DNA of 61,564 bases from a virus. Numbering within the stretch: position 1 is the first letter of the stretch; every line of letters begins with the position of its first letter. The position numbers and the translations under genes are program-made. The stretch lies in IMG/VR virus record IMGVR_UViG_3300042507_004218, positions 1-61,564 of that record. The stretch is one strand, 5' to 3'. The notes beneath the pieces were generated by a model that made no database searches, was not told the DNA's origin, and saw only the letters and a list, made by a program, of their open reading frames with translations. Of the stretch, positions 7,966 to 14,435 are shown in pieces.

Positions 7966-8194
7966 AATTTTGTAAAAAATGCGTAGTGTGGTTGTGGTTT
8001 CGTGTTCATATAGCGTCGCTACCTCGCTGCACAGCTTGGGGGCTCCCGGGTAGGGTGGGGTCAGCAGTAGGGGCTAGGGGAGCACGCTGAAGGGGGGTTG
8101 AGGGCATATGTGAGAGGGCCGAATCCTCTCGGCGACGCCGCACGCACTGCGGCATTTTGGTAATGGGACACGATGTCCCCATTGGAGTAGCAAC
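7966..8194 (+). other. Non-coding leader between repeats and first early gene
   Basis: I see no gene here on either strand. It holds stem-loops at 8112-8130 (GAGAGG/CCTCTC) and 8137-8153 (GCCGCA/TGCGGC, followed by ATTTT), then the 8164-8180 hairpin of the recurring family just before the ribosome site. The purine-rich stretch 8040-8110 has no obvious feature. Confidence 0.5.
8164..8180 (+). promoter_or_regulatory. Leader hairpin, GGGGACA family, copy 1
   Basis: TGGGACACGATGTCCCC: stem GGGACA (8165-8170) and TGTCCC (8174-8179), loop CGA. It is followed by ATTGGAGTAGCAAC and the ATG of the 147-residue gene at 8195, so the stem ends about 4 bases before the GGAG ribosome site. Confidence 0.7.
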
Positions 8195-8638
8195 ATGAAC
8201 AAGCAATCCCTTTTCCGTGCTTTCGACGCCTACGCTGTGGGTTCGCAGAATCTGGTGGAAACCCTGCGCAAGGCAGCCGTCGAAGCGGGTTTCAAGACCC
8301 TCGAAGACTGCAAGCCCGTGGTGACCGAATGGGCTTCGAAGAAGTACGGTGTGCCCCTGGTCGAGTCGAAGAGCCCGCGCAACAAGGGCGAGATGGTGCT
8401 CGACCGCGCGGCAGCGAAGTACGAAGCCGCCAAGAAAGCCGCACAACGCCTGATGGACGCGCTCGGCGGTGACGCTGACGCGCAGGCAAAGCCGGCCAGC
8501 AACAAGACCGAGGGCGTCGAAGTGCCCGCGCATATCGCTGCTCTGGCAGCGAAGCTGGCAGCGGCTTGCCTGGAATACGAGCAGTCGAAGAAGATCGCCG
8601 CGCAAGCGGTGGCCGAGGCTTTCGCTGCCGCGAAGTGA
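8195..8638 (+). CDS. First early protein, Ala/Lys-rich, unknown
   Basis: 147 residues from ATG 8195 with GGAG at 8184-8187. Ala- and Lys-rich and predicted almost wholly helical, with a PVVTEWASKKYGVPLVESKS segment in the middle. No cysteine cluster beyond two isolated Cys, and no signal peptide or membrane segment. I do not recognise the family. As the first gene behind the 40-bp repeats it should be among the first proteins made. The flanking hairpins (one just before the start, one just after the stop) are members of a family shared with other early genes. Confidence 0.75.
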   Translation: MNKQSLFRAFDAYAVGSQNLVETLRKAAVEAGFKTLEDCKPVVTEWASKKYGVPLVESKSPRNKGEMVLDRAAAKYEAAKKAAQRLMDALGGDADAQAKPASNKTEGVEVPAHIAALAAKLAAACLEYEQSKKIAAQAVAEAFAAAK

Positions 8639-8643
8639 TCAAC

Positions 8644-8752
8644 GGGGACACGTTGTCCCCTTTCCGCTACGTCTGTAGCGGCCTGGGTTCGCCCAGGCCA
8701 GTGCGGATGTGATGCGCCCGTCGGGCGCTGCCGTGCTCGGGGCACAGCCCCG
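8644..8752 (+). ncRNA. Five consecutive stem-loops in an intergenic gap
   Basis: The 128-base gap contains, in order: 8644-8660 (GGGGACA/TGTCCCC, family hairpin), 8664-8681 (CCGCTAC/GTAGCGG), 8681-8698 (GCCTGGG/CCCAGGC with TTCG loop), 8714-8728 (GCGCCC/GGGCGC) and 8738-8752 (CGGGGC/GCCCCG, loop ACA). All stems are perfect. There is no T-run, so they are not intrinsic terminators. The next gene's AAGGAG follows at once. A structured leader, RNA stability or processing element, or a small stable RNA are all possible. Confidence 0.55.
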
Positions 8753-8766
8753 TCAAGGAGAGAGCC

Positions 8767-9120
8767 ATGAAAAAAGTAGCAGAAGCCCTGTATCGTGAAA
8801 TCGAGGCCACCGAAGCGCTTGCCGCGGAGTTTGACCACAAAAGGGGTCACTCCGACTGCTGGTCGCAGACGGTGCGCTACGGCGCATCGCTGGCGCCAAA
8901 AGCGTTGGATGAGATAGGCAAGCTCGTCCGGCGCCACAAGGCGCTGGCAGCGAAGCTTGAAGGTGCGCGTGGCGAGTACCGTCTGGTGCTCACCGAGCGC
9001 ATGACCAACCTCCGCGAGGAGGCCTACGGGTGGCTCAACCACCCGGACATCGTGACCGCTTGCGGTCACGATGTATTCCCAGCGTATCAGGCGTTGGAGC
9101 GCGAATTCCAGCACCGTTGA
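8767..9120 (+). CDS. Early protein of unknown function
   Basis: 117 residues, ATG 8767 with AAGGAG at 8755-8760. Charged and helical: MKKVAEALYREIEATEALAA, a DHKRGHSDCWSQTVRYG stretch, then another helix pair. No known motif recognised. Encoded between two hairpin-bearing gaps in the early rightward cluster. A soluble cytoplasmic protein acting on the host is possible but unproved. Confidence 0.75.
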   Translation: MKKVAEALYREIEATEALAAEFDHKRGHSDCWSQTVRYGASLAPKALDEIGKLVRRHKALAAKLEGARGEYRLVLTERMTNLREEAYGWLNHPDIVTACGHDVFPAYQALEREFQHR

Positions 9121-9134
9121 GCGTAGCGGCGAAT

Positions 9135-9184
9135 GGGGACTGCGTGTCCCCATTGCCAGTGCGCTTGGAGCCTGCGACGCAGGC
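9135..9184 (+). promoter_or_regulatory. Leader hairpins before 55-residue gene
   Basis: Family hairpin GGGGACTGCGTGTCCCC at 9135-9151, followed by CATTGCC, then a second stem GCCTGC (9170-9175), loop GAC, GCAGGC (9179-9184). The ribosome site GAGGAAG follows before ATG 9207. Confidence 0.65.
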
Positions 9185-9206
9185 AGCGTGCTATCGAGGA
9201 AGCAGC

Positions 9207-9374
9207 ATGAACTTCAAGACCGCGATCCGCGCCGCTTGGCGCGACCAGGAGATCGCCCGCCTGATGGGCGTGGCGATGAAGAAGCAAGCCCGCAAGGGCA
9301 AGGCACCTTCGCACAAGGTGCTGCCGAAGCCTGCTGCGCAGGCGCAGGCTGCGAAGAAGGGAGGCAAGCAATGA
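9207..9374 (+). CDS. Small basic early protein
   Basis: 55 residues from ATG 9207 (GAGGA upstream), MNFKTAIRAAWRDQEIARLM followed by a Lys/Ala/Pro tail. The first 25 residues form an amphipathic helix; the rest is strongly basic and probably disordered, as in small nucleic-acid-binding proteins. Its TGA overlaps the next ATG (ATGA at 9371). An in-frame extension upstream runs through the leader hairpin and is not favoured. Function unknown. Confidence 0.65.
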   Translation: MNFKTAIRAAWRDQEIARLMGVAMKKQARKGKAPSHKVLPKPAAQAQAAKKGGKQ

Positions 9375-9529
9375 TCGACCAACTCAAGGCGATCCGAAAG
9401 GCGCTGCGCGAGCAGCGCAAGGCCGAAGACGCAGCGGCACGCCGTGCCGCACAGGCCAAGGCCCGAGCCCAGGAGCGCGACTCCTGGGCAGACTTCAAGA
9501 CCCTCTGCGCCCCACTGAAAGGGCGTTGA
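9371..9529 (+). CDS. Small charged coiled-coil early protein
   Basis: 52 residues, MIDQLKAIRKALREQRKAED then Arg/Ala-rich, ending LCAPLKGR. One long basic helix is predicted. It is translationally coupled to the preceding gene by ATGA overlap. No family recognised. The pair may form a small basic operon with a nucleic-acid or host-protein target; this is a guess from charge only. Confidence 0.6.
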   Translation: MIDQLKAIRKALREQRKAEDAAARRAAQAKARAQERDSWADFKTLCAPLKGR

Positions 9530-9544
9530 ACCAAGGAGAGCACC

Positions 9545-9778
9545 ATGCACAACTACGTCACCTCCGTCGGCTACGACGGCAAGCTCTGGCTCCTGCTGCG
9601 CGAGGACGCCACACAAGGCGTCTACGAAGGGCAGACCGTGCGCAGCTTCAGGGGCGAGAGCTACGTCATCACGGGCGGCAGACCCCCGCACAAGCCCGAG
9701 AGCACGGGCAAGGTGTGGACTGAGGCAGGCGGGGAGTACTACCCCAGCGTCTTCGGCCTGCGCTGGGTCAGAGCGTAG
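9545..9778 (+). CDS. Small beta-rich early protein, unknown
   Basis: 77 residues, ATG 9545, AAGGAG upstream. Sequence MHNYVTSVGYDGKLWLLLRE continues with alternating strands and a PPHKPESTGKVWTEAGGEYY segment, so a small beta fold is likely. No signal or membrane segment. I do not recognise it. It is the last gene before a 517-base gap carrying several regulatory-looking signals. Confidence 0.7.
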   Translation: MHNYVTSVGYDGKLWLLLREDATQGVYEGQTVRSFRGESYVITGGRPPHKPESTGKVWTEAGGEYYPSVFGLRWVRA

Positions 9779-9790
9779 GGCGGAGCCGCG

Positions 9791-9812
9791 CCGGGGTAGA
9801 AATCTACCCCGG
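9791..9812 (+). promoter_or_regulatory. Leader hairpin, GGGGTAG family, copy 1
   Basis: Arms CCGGGGTAG (9791-9799) and CTACCCCGG (9804-9812), loop AAAT. Perfect 9-bp stem, 12 bases after the previous stop. Two shorter relatives occur at 10932 and 11974. Confidence 0.65.
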
Positions 9813-9818
9813 CTAAAT

Positions 9819-9835
9819 GGGGACAGGTTGTCCCC
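9819..9835 (+). promoter_or_regulatory. Leader hairpin, GGGGACA family
   Basis: GGGGACAGGTTGTCCCC, perfect 7-bp arms with loop GGT, 6 bases after the GGGGTAG hairpin. Confidence 0.65.
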
Positions 9836-9846
9836 CAATCGTATGA

Positions 9847-9862
9847 TGTCAAACGTTTGACA
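9847..9862 (+). promoter_or_regulatory. Perfect 16-bp palindrome, operator-like
   Basis: TGTCAAACGTTTGACA reads the same on both strands. Its arms are identical to those of the three 40-bp repeats at 7846-7941. TTGACA at 9857-9862 could serve as a -35 box, but no good -10 lies 17 bases on. Confidence 0.6.
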
Positions 9863-10013
9863 AAGAAAAGGGGTGGTGGACACTTGTCCCCGCCCCACTA
9901 GGCGTTGGACACCACCTTGGACGCCCTAAGTCCTTGATCCACTTGGTTCTTTTATTTATTTATATATATAAGTATAGTATAGTAAGAGAAGAGAAGAGCT
10001 GGAAGATTTCTTT
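9863..10013 (+). other. Gap with degenerate hairpin and A+T-rich tract
   Basis: No gene seen. A degenerate family hairpin lies at 9876-9891 (GGACA/TGTCC). An A+T-rich stretch at 9949-9983 is made of TTTATTTATT, TATATATATA and TATAGTATAGTA, followed by purine repeats GAGAAGAGAAGAG. It stands out sharply in this G+C-rich genome and could be a promoter or a DNA-unwinding element. Confidence 0.4.
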
Positions 10014-10130
10014 ATGAACAAGCAACAGCCGGAAATCTTTTTCAGAAAAGAAATTCTTTCCGTCTTTCCCAGAAGTGTGACCTCGCTCCTGAGAAGACAT
10101 CTGGACGCAAACGAGAAAGATGAATGCTGA
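10014..10130 (+). CDS. Possible 38-residue protein
   Basis: ATG 10014 with GGAAG 9 bases upstream opens a frame MNKQQPEIFFRKEILSVFPR, then SVTSLLRRHLDANEKDEC and TGA. Its base composition is lower in G+C than its neighbours. Basic and helical. There is no family evidence; the case rests on a plausible ribosome site and amino acid composition that looks protein-like. It could equally be chance. Confidence 0.35.
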   Translation: MNKQQPEIFFRKEILSVFPRSVTSLLRRHLDANEKDEC

Positions 10131-10211
10131 CAACGCCAAGTGCCGTCCAAACTACTGTCCAGTGAGCCTTTGGTCTGGGACAATCCCGGCTTTTGGTGGA
10201 CGCAAACCTTA

Positions 10212-10255
10212 CACGTGGCTTACGCCACGTGCCCCAACGGGGACTGCGTGTCCCC
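10212..10255 (+). promoter_or_regulatory. Two leader hairpins before Zn-ribbon gene
   Basis: First hairpin CACGTGGC (10212-10219), loop TTAC, GCCACGTG (10224-10231). Second, GGGGACTGCGTGTCCCC at 10239-10255, is identical in sequence to the hairpin at 9135-9151. The GGAG ribosome site of the next gene is at 10285. Confidence 0.65.
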
Positions 10256-10295
10256 TTTCAACCCGGCGCTCACGCGCCTCAACCTGGAGAAAAAA

Positions 10296-10916
10296 ATGGC
10301 TTCGACAGGCTACTACGACCGCTTCCTGCACCTCGGCGTCACCGCCGACTGCCCTGGCTGCGGGCGCACGCTGCGCCTGGGGGATTTCCGAGGGGCGCAT
10401 AGCCGAAGGCTGCGCCCCATATGCGTGCGCTGCGCCCCTGAGAAGGGGCTGGAGGACATGACTCCAGACGAACGTCTGGCGGCGCTCGACAATCAGCGTC
10501 CCTACGTGACGCCCACCAGGGTGGCGCGGCTGAATGCCGCTGACGCGGCGGCTGAGACGCATCGCAGGAAGGCGGGCGCTTTGCAGCGTCGCAGGGCGCA
10601 GCGCACGCGTAACTGGGCGCCCGTGCTGCGGGCGCTGCAGGCGGAGCACACATGGGCGCAGGGGCATGCTCAATTCCCGGGCTCCGCTGCCTGGGGAGAA
10701 TTCTTCGCAGCGTACGCTGCTGCCTTGAGTGACGCGATCCGGCGGGTACGTGCTGCTTCGTCAGGCACGAGTCGGCTCGTGCCGCTGCCTGAGCAGACCG
10801 ACCCCATGCACTGGCTGTATGACGAGACGGTGCGCTCTTTGAAGAAACTCTACGCTGCCTGTGCGCCCATCCCCGGACGCCGGCTGTACCGAGATCCGCT
10901 GTTTCTGCAGGCGTGA
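10296..10916 (+). CDS. Early protein with CxxC zinc ribbon, unknown
   Basis: 206 residues from ATG 10296, chosen because GGAG lies 7 bases upstream and because a longer in-frame opening from 10140 runs through the conserved leader hairpin. CPGC (near residue 19) and CVRC (near 44) would hold one zinc. The rest is Ala/Arg-rich and helical, with a PGWxx-free, Trp-containing C-terminal domain (MHWLYDETVRSLKKLYAAC). No enzyme motif recognised. Zinc binding is inferred from the cysteine pairs. Possibly a nucleic-acid-binding or host-takeover protein. Confidence 0.7.
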   Translation: MASTGYYDRFLHLGVTADCPGCGRTLRLGDFRGAHSRRLRPICVRCAPEKGLEDMTPDERLAALDNQRPYVTPTRVARLNAADAAAETHRRKAGALQRRRAQRTRNWAPVLRALQAEHTWAQGHAQFPGSAAWGEFFAAYAAALSDAIRRVRAASSGTSRLVPLPEQTDPMHWLYDETVRSLKKLYAACAPIPGRRLYRDPLFLQA

Positions 10917-10931
10917 GCCTGCGTTTGTAAC

Positions 10932-10949
10932 GGGATAGAAATCTACCCC
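10932..10949 (+). promoter_or_regulatory. Leader hairpin, GGGGTAG family, copy 2
   Basis: GGGATAG (10932-10938), loop AAAT, CTACCCC (10943-10949), one mismatch. It is followed by ACATTGAAGAAGGAGAAGTGAG and ATG 10972. Confidence 0.6.
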
Positions 10950-10971
10950 ACATTGAAGAAGGAGAAGTGAG

Positions 10972-11160
10972 ATGCAAGAAGTTTGGTTCATACGAGGCGA
11001 AGCCGTCGATGGGCTGCGCCATATGCTCTTCGCGACCAAGATGGCTGCGGAGATCTACGCTAGAAAACTCTTCCCCGATGAAGACCCGGACAGGCGCTAT
11101 GCGCGTATCTACTGCATGCCTGTCTGGGAAGAACGCGACCTCAAAGGAACCAAGAAATGA
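10972..11160 (+). CDS. Small early protein, unknown
   Basis: 62 residues, MQEVWFIRGEAVDGLRHMLF and on, ATG 10972 with a strong AAGGAG site. Compact alpha/beta composition with several aromatic residues. Not recognised. The stop overlaps the start of the next small membrane peptide (ATGA), so both are coupled. Confidence 0.7.
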   Translation: MQEVWFIRGEAVDGLRHMLFATKMAAEIYARKLFPDEDPDRRYARIYCMPVWEERDLKGTKK

Positions 11161-11237
11161 AGATGCACCCCGACGACGCTCTGCTGCTCGCTGTCTGCGT
11201 AGCAGTTGCAGCACTGCTGGTTTTTGGTATCATTTGA
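11157..11237 (+). CDS. 26-residue single-span membrane peptide
   Basis: ATG 11157 overlaps the previous stop. The reading is MKMHPDDALLLAVCVAVAAL then LVFGII and TGA. It is a short polar head followed by one uninterrupted hydrophobic segment of about 18 residues, as in tiny phage membrane proteins. The coupling and composition favour a real gene; function is unknown, and inner-membrane insertion is inferred. Confidence 0.5.
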   Translation: MKMHPDDALLLAVCVAVAALLVFGII

Positions 11238-11291
11238 GCAGGCACAAGCCTGCGCCCAACCGTCGCCCCTGCGGTCCAGGGGCAAACAAGC

Positions 11292-11308
11292 GGGGACATG
11301 ATGTCCCC
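11292..11308 (+). promoter_or_regulatory. Leader hairpin, GGGGACA family
   Basis: GGGGACATGATGTCCCC, perfect 7-bp arms, loop TGA. It is followed directly by ATTGAAGGAGAAGCAAGC and ATG 11327: the clearest example of the hairpin plus Shine-Dalgarno module. Confidence 0.7.
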
Positions 11309-11326
11309 ATTGAAGGAGAAGCAAGC

Positions 11327-11932
11327 ATGAAGACCATCAACAAGCCCACCCCCACTGCGCTCTTCAAGGCAGCGCTCGACAGCGTCAAGCGTCGGGCCAT
11401 CATCGCGCAGCACAAGCGGGTGCTGTATGCCGCCTTCGTGCGGCTCCCGCAGGTCAAGCCCATCTTCGTCACGCTGGCCAAGGCGGCGCTGGGTGGTGAG
11501 CATCCCTGGGTCAACACCTCGGAGTACAGCGCCGAGGTGTCCCTCGGCCTGACGCTGCGCGAGCTGGAGTCGTTCAAGGACGAGCGCTTGACGAAGCTGG
11601 TGTCTGCCTTCGCGGGGGACGAGGGGACCGCCACCACGACGGACTACACGTACGACCAGCCCAACCGTGACTACCGCTTCACGATGGAGATCGAAGCTCC
11701 GCTGGCCGACCTGCTCGACGAGCAGCGTCGGGGCCTGCGCCTGACCGCTGCCGAGCAGCGCTCGCTGGCGTGGCTGCGCGAGCAGGCCCCGTACGAGGTG
11801 CCGCGCACCGTGCTGCTCACCGTGGGGATCTACGCCTACGTCAAGGCAGACAGCGCCGCCTGCCGCATCGAGGTCGTGGGCATCGAGGAGGAGGTGATCA
11901 AGAAGGAGATCAAGAGGATCGTCTGCGCCTGA
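11327..11932 (+). CDS. Early protein, unknown, 201 residues
   Basis: ATG 11327 with AAGGAG. Helical N-terminal part (LFKAALDSVKRRAIIAQHKR), a central region with TATTTDYTYDQPNRDYRF, and a C-terminal half with LTAAEQRSLAWLREQAPYEV then a short hydrophobic strand. No signal peptide. I do not recognise the family. A longer in-frame opening from 10967 exists but overlaps two other genes and the leader hairpin. Function unknown. Confidence 0.75.
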   Translation: MKTINKPTPTALFKAALDSVKRRAIIAQHKRVLYAAFVRLPQVKPIFVTLAKAALGGEHPWVNTSEYSAEVSLGLTLRELESFKDERLTKLVSAFAGDEGTATTTDYTYDQPNRDYRFTMEIEAPLADLLDEQRRGLRLTAAEQRSLAWLREQAPYEVPRTVLLTVGIYAYVKADSAACRIEVVGIEEEVIKKEIKRIVCA

Positions 11933-11944
11933 CTGCGTCAGGTA

Positions 11945-11991
11945 GCGCCCGCTGAGCGGGCGCGTGAGCCCCCGGGGTAGAAAGCTACCCC
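11945..11991 (+). promoter_or_regulatory. Two leader hairpins before 69-residue gene
   Basis: GCGCCCGC (11945-11952), loop TGA, GCGGGCGC (11956-11963), then GGGGTAG (11974-11980), loop AAAG, CTACCCC (11985-11991), the third member of the GGGGTAG family. ATTCACCCCAAGGAGTAAGC and ATG 12015 follow. Confidence 0.65.
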
Positions 11992-12014
11992 ATTCACCCC
12001 AAGGAGTAAGCAAC

Positions 12015-12224
12015 ATGCCATCCTGGCACCAACAAAACGCATTCCGACGCGACGGTTTCCCTAAGCTGTCGCACCCCACCATGTGGAGCAGCTACAACCT
12101 GCAGGGGCATCTCAGCGTCATGCGCCACGAATCACGCGAAGCGTGCATGACCTACTGCGCCAAGACGGGGGATGTCCCTCTGTCGCCTGACAACCACACC
12201 CTCGCAACGAAGAAGGAGAAGTGA
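12015..12224 (+). CDS. Small early protein, unknown
   Basis: 69 residues from ATG 12015 with AAGGAG. MPSWHQQNAFRRDGFPKLSH, then SVMRHESREACMTYCAKTGD. Two Cys and several His suggest possible metal binding but no recognised motif. It ends one base before the GP88-family ATG (TGACATG), so it is co-translated with it. Confidence 0.65.
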   Translation: MPSWHQQNAFRRDGFPKLSHPTMWSSYNLQGHLSVMRHESREACMTYCAKTGDVPLSPDNHTLATKKEK

Positions 12225-12225
12225 C

Positions 12226-12930
12226 ATGCTATCCATCGACACCAACGCCAAGACCGTCAAGGGTCAGAAGTACGGCTACATGACAGGCGTCCTCTACCTG
12301 TCTCCGTACAACAAGTCCGGGCACAACGTCTGCCCCTTCGCCGCCATCGCCCAGTGCCACGCGCCCTGTCTCGATACTGCTGGCCGGGGCGCGTTCGACT
12401 CCGTGCAGCAGGCACGCCTGCGCAAGACGCAGATGTTCTTCGAGGACCGCGACGCGTTCATGGCCCTGCTGGTGGAGGACATCATGCGCCTGGAGCGCAC
12501 GGCCCAGGCCCGGGAGCTCGTCCCCGTGTGCCGCCTCAACGGCACATCCGACATCAAGTGGGAGCGCATCGCTGTGACCGTCAACGGCCACACTTACGCC
12601 AACATCTTCGAGGTCTTCCCGTTCATGCAGTTCTACGACTACACGAAGACGCCTGGGCGTGACGTAGCGCACATCCACAACTACGACCTGACGTTCAGCT
12701 ACTCCGGCGTGCCCGACTTCCAACGCTACGTGCGATACGCCAAGGAGAGCGGCATGCGCATCGCCGCCGTGTTCCGCAAGCGTGACGAGATCCCAGACAA
12801 GTTCCTCGGCATGGCGTGCGTTGACGGTGACGACAGCGACCTGCGCTTCCTCGACCCCCCGGGTGTCGTCGTGGCGCTGTATGCCAAGGGCCGCGCACGC
12901 CTGGATACGTCTGGCTTCGTCGTCGGCTGA
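12226..12930 (+). CDS. GP88-family phage protein
   Basis: 234 residues. The opening pattern KTVKGQKYGYMTGVLYLSP, SGHNVCPFAA, CLDTAGRGAF, TQMFFEDRDAFMALLVEDI and RLNGTSDIKWE matches the GP88 family first named from mycobacteriophages. The conserved cysteines and the RLNGTSD motif are intact. Biochemical role is not established in my knowledge. Here it is in the early cluster with DUF932, a pairing seen in other phages and plasmids. Start ATG 12226, AAGGAG upstream. Confidence 0.85.
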   Translation: MLSIDTNAKTVKGQKYGYMTGVLYLSPYNKSGHNVCPFAAIAQCHAPCLDTAGRGAFDSVQQARLRKTQMFFEDRDAFMALLVEDIMRLERTAQARELVPVCRLNGTSDIKWERIAVTVNGHTYANIFEVFPFMQFYDYTKTPGRDVAHIHNYDLTFSYSGVPDFQRYVRYAKESGMRIAAVFRKRDEIPDKFLGMACVDGDDSDLRFLDPPGVVVALYAKGRARLDTSGFVVG

Positions 12931-12941
12931 CAACATGCAAC

Positions 12942-13044
12942 GGGGACATGTTGTCCCCGTGTCTTTTACTATCAACAAATCCCCGCAGTGTGCTACACTG
13001 CAGCCGCGCCTCGGGTTTTCAGGGGCACATCGGGCCAAAGGCCC
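12942..13044 (+). promoter_or_regulatory. Hairpins and possible promoter before DUF932 gene
   Basis: Family hairpin GGGGACATGTTGTCCCC at 12942-12958. A sigma-70-like site follows: TCAACA at 12972-12977, 16-base spacer, TACACT at 12994-12999 (4 of 6 matches each). A last hairpin GGGCC (13032-13036), loop AAA, GGCCC (13040-13044) is followed by ATTGAAGGAGAAAGCAA and ATG 13062, the same leader tail as at 11309. The hairpins are clear; the promoter is weak. Confidence 0.5.
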
Positions 13045-13061
13045 ATTGAAGGAGAAAGCAA

Positions 13062-14051
13062 ATGGCTCATCAAATCGACACCACCTCCCGCGCCACCGCT
13101 TCGTACGCCTCCACCCGCAAGGAGTGGCACGGCCTGGGGCAACTCATGCCCGCTGGCGCCGACCTCGACGCCTGGGCCCAGGCGGCGAACATGGACTACA
13201 AAGTCCTCCGCGCCTACCCGCGCTACGCCGTGGAGCGCATCAACCCCGAGGCTTCCCACATCCCTGCGAGCGCCTTGCGTCAGGTCGAGGACAAGGTCGT
13301 GCTGTTCCGCAGCGACACCCGCGCGCCCCTGGGCGTGGTCAGCGACGGGTACAAGGTCGTGCAGCCCCGGGAGGTGCTGGAGTTCTTCCGCGAGTGGGCG
13401 GACGCAGGCGGGCTCACCATCGAGTCCGCAGGCGTGCTGTTCGGGGGCAAGCGCTACTTCGCCACGGCTCGCCTGGGCGAGGCAGTGGCCGTGGACGGGG
13501 GCCAGGACCGCATCCTGCCCTACGCCCTGCTCTCCACCTCCGCTGATGGCTCCCTGGCCACCGAGGGGCGCTGGACGACCGTGCGCGTGGTGTGCAACAA
13601 CACCCTGAGCATGGCCCGGGAAGGCGCCACAGCCTTCCGCCTGACGCACCGCAGCGCATGGAAGCCGGAGAAGTTCAAGACCATCATCGAGGACGCCCAG
13701 CACGAGTTCGCCTCCTTCATGGAGACGAGCCGCAAGCTGGCGGCAATCAAGGTCGAGACGAAGCTGGCGGAGGAGATGACGACGCTGCTGCTCACCACAG
13801 CCGCGCGTGATGCGGACGCCGCCAAGGAGAGTGCCGGGTTCCAGCGCATCATGGGCCTGTTCCAAGGCACCGCCAAGGGCGCACTGCTGGAGTCGTCGCG
13901 TGAGACTGCCTGGGGGTGGCTGAACAGCGTCACCGAGTACGTGGACCACCATGCGCGTGCTCGCAACGACGAGAACCGCACCGCCAGCGCCCTGTGGGGG
14001 CAGGGCGACGCGCTGAAGAATCGGGCAGTGGAGATCGCACTGGAGGCGTAA
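13062..14051 (+). CDS. DUF932-family (phage/plasmid-like) protein
   Basis: 329 residues. STRKEWHGLGQLMPAG at the start, APLGVVSDGYKVVQPREVLE, then VVCNNTLSMA and FRLTHRS are the usual landmarks of the DUF932 / phage-plasmid-like protein family. The family is widespread on phages and plasmids; its biochemical role is not established to my knowledge. Length is normal and all landmarks are present. ATG 13062 with GAAGGAG. An operator-like palindrome and a promoter follow the gene. Confidence 0.85.
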   Translation: MAHQIDTTSRATASYASTRKEWHGLGQLMPAGADLDAWAQAANMDYKVLRAYPRYAVERINPEASHIPASALRQVEDKVVLFRSDTRAPLGVVSDGYKVVQPREVLEFFREWADAGGLTIESAGVLFGGKRYFATARLGEAVAVDGGQDRILPYALLSTSADGSLATEGRWTTVRVVCNNTLSMAREGATAFRLTHRSAWKPEKFKTIIEDAQHEFASFMETSRKLAAIKVETKLAEEMTTLLLTTAARDADAAKESAGFQRIMGLFQGTAKGALLESSRETAWGWLNSVTEYVDHHARARNDENRTASALWGQGDALKNRAVEIALEA

Positions 14052-14085
14052 GCTGCGCGTGGCGCAGTCGCAACGCGACTGCGTT

Positions 14086-14134
14086 TGTCAACCCCTTGAC
14101 AACATGAATCGGGAGGCCCACAATCGGGCCTCCC
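14086..14134 (+). promoter_or_regulatory. Palindrome, promoter and hairpin before 14157 gene
   Basis: TGTCAA-CCCC-TTGACA at 14086-14101 shares its arms with the 40-bp repeats. Its TTGACA (14096-14101) is followed after exactly 17 bases by CACAAT (14119-14124), a 4-of-6 -10 box. Across that -10 lies a perfect inverted repeat, GGGAGGCCC (14111-14119) and GGGCCTCCC (14126-14134). A repressor bound at the palindrome would block the -35 box. The promoter call is inference. Confidence 0.55.
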
Positions 14135-14156
14135 TCAACCCTCAATGGAGTCTCAC

Positions 14157-14429
14157 ATGACTTTCAAGATCGAGTCCGGCATCCCCCTTCCCAAGCGCAC
14201 CTCCGTCGGTCGCAAGGGCACCGAGTTCCCCTTCGCTGACATGGACGTTGGCGAAAGCTTCCTGATGCCCTGCGACATCAGCGAAGAGAAGAACATCGTC
14301 AATTGGCGGCGCAAGCTGGCGTCTGCTCGCAAGCGCTTCGAAGAGAAGAGCGACTACGACATCGAGCTGCGCACCGCCGTCGTCTCCGACGACCGTGGCA
14401 CCGGGGTTCGTGTCTGGCGCACTGCCTGA
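14157..14429 (+). CDS. Small conserved phage protein (DUF7303-like)
   Basis: 90 residues from ATG 14157, chosen over ATG 14145 because GGAG (14147-14150) is correctly spaced for it. FKIESGIPLPKRTSVGRKGT, then FPFADMDVGESFLMP matches a common small phage protein type annotated as DUF7303. Two tandem terminators follow, so it is probably the last gene of its transcription unit. Role unknown. Confidence 0.7.
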   Translation: MTFKIESGIPLPKRTSVGRKGTEFPFADMDVGESFLMPCDISEEKNIVNWRRKLASARKRFEEKSDYDIELRTAVVSDDRGTGVRVWRTA

Positions 14430-14435
14430 CAAGCA

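Noticed and set aside
8681-8698. tRNA T-arm (GGTTCG-like sequence)
   Set aside because: No acceptor, D or anticodon stem around it; it is one of five simple stem-loops. No tRNA gene was found in the window.
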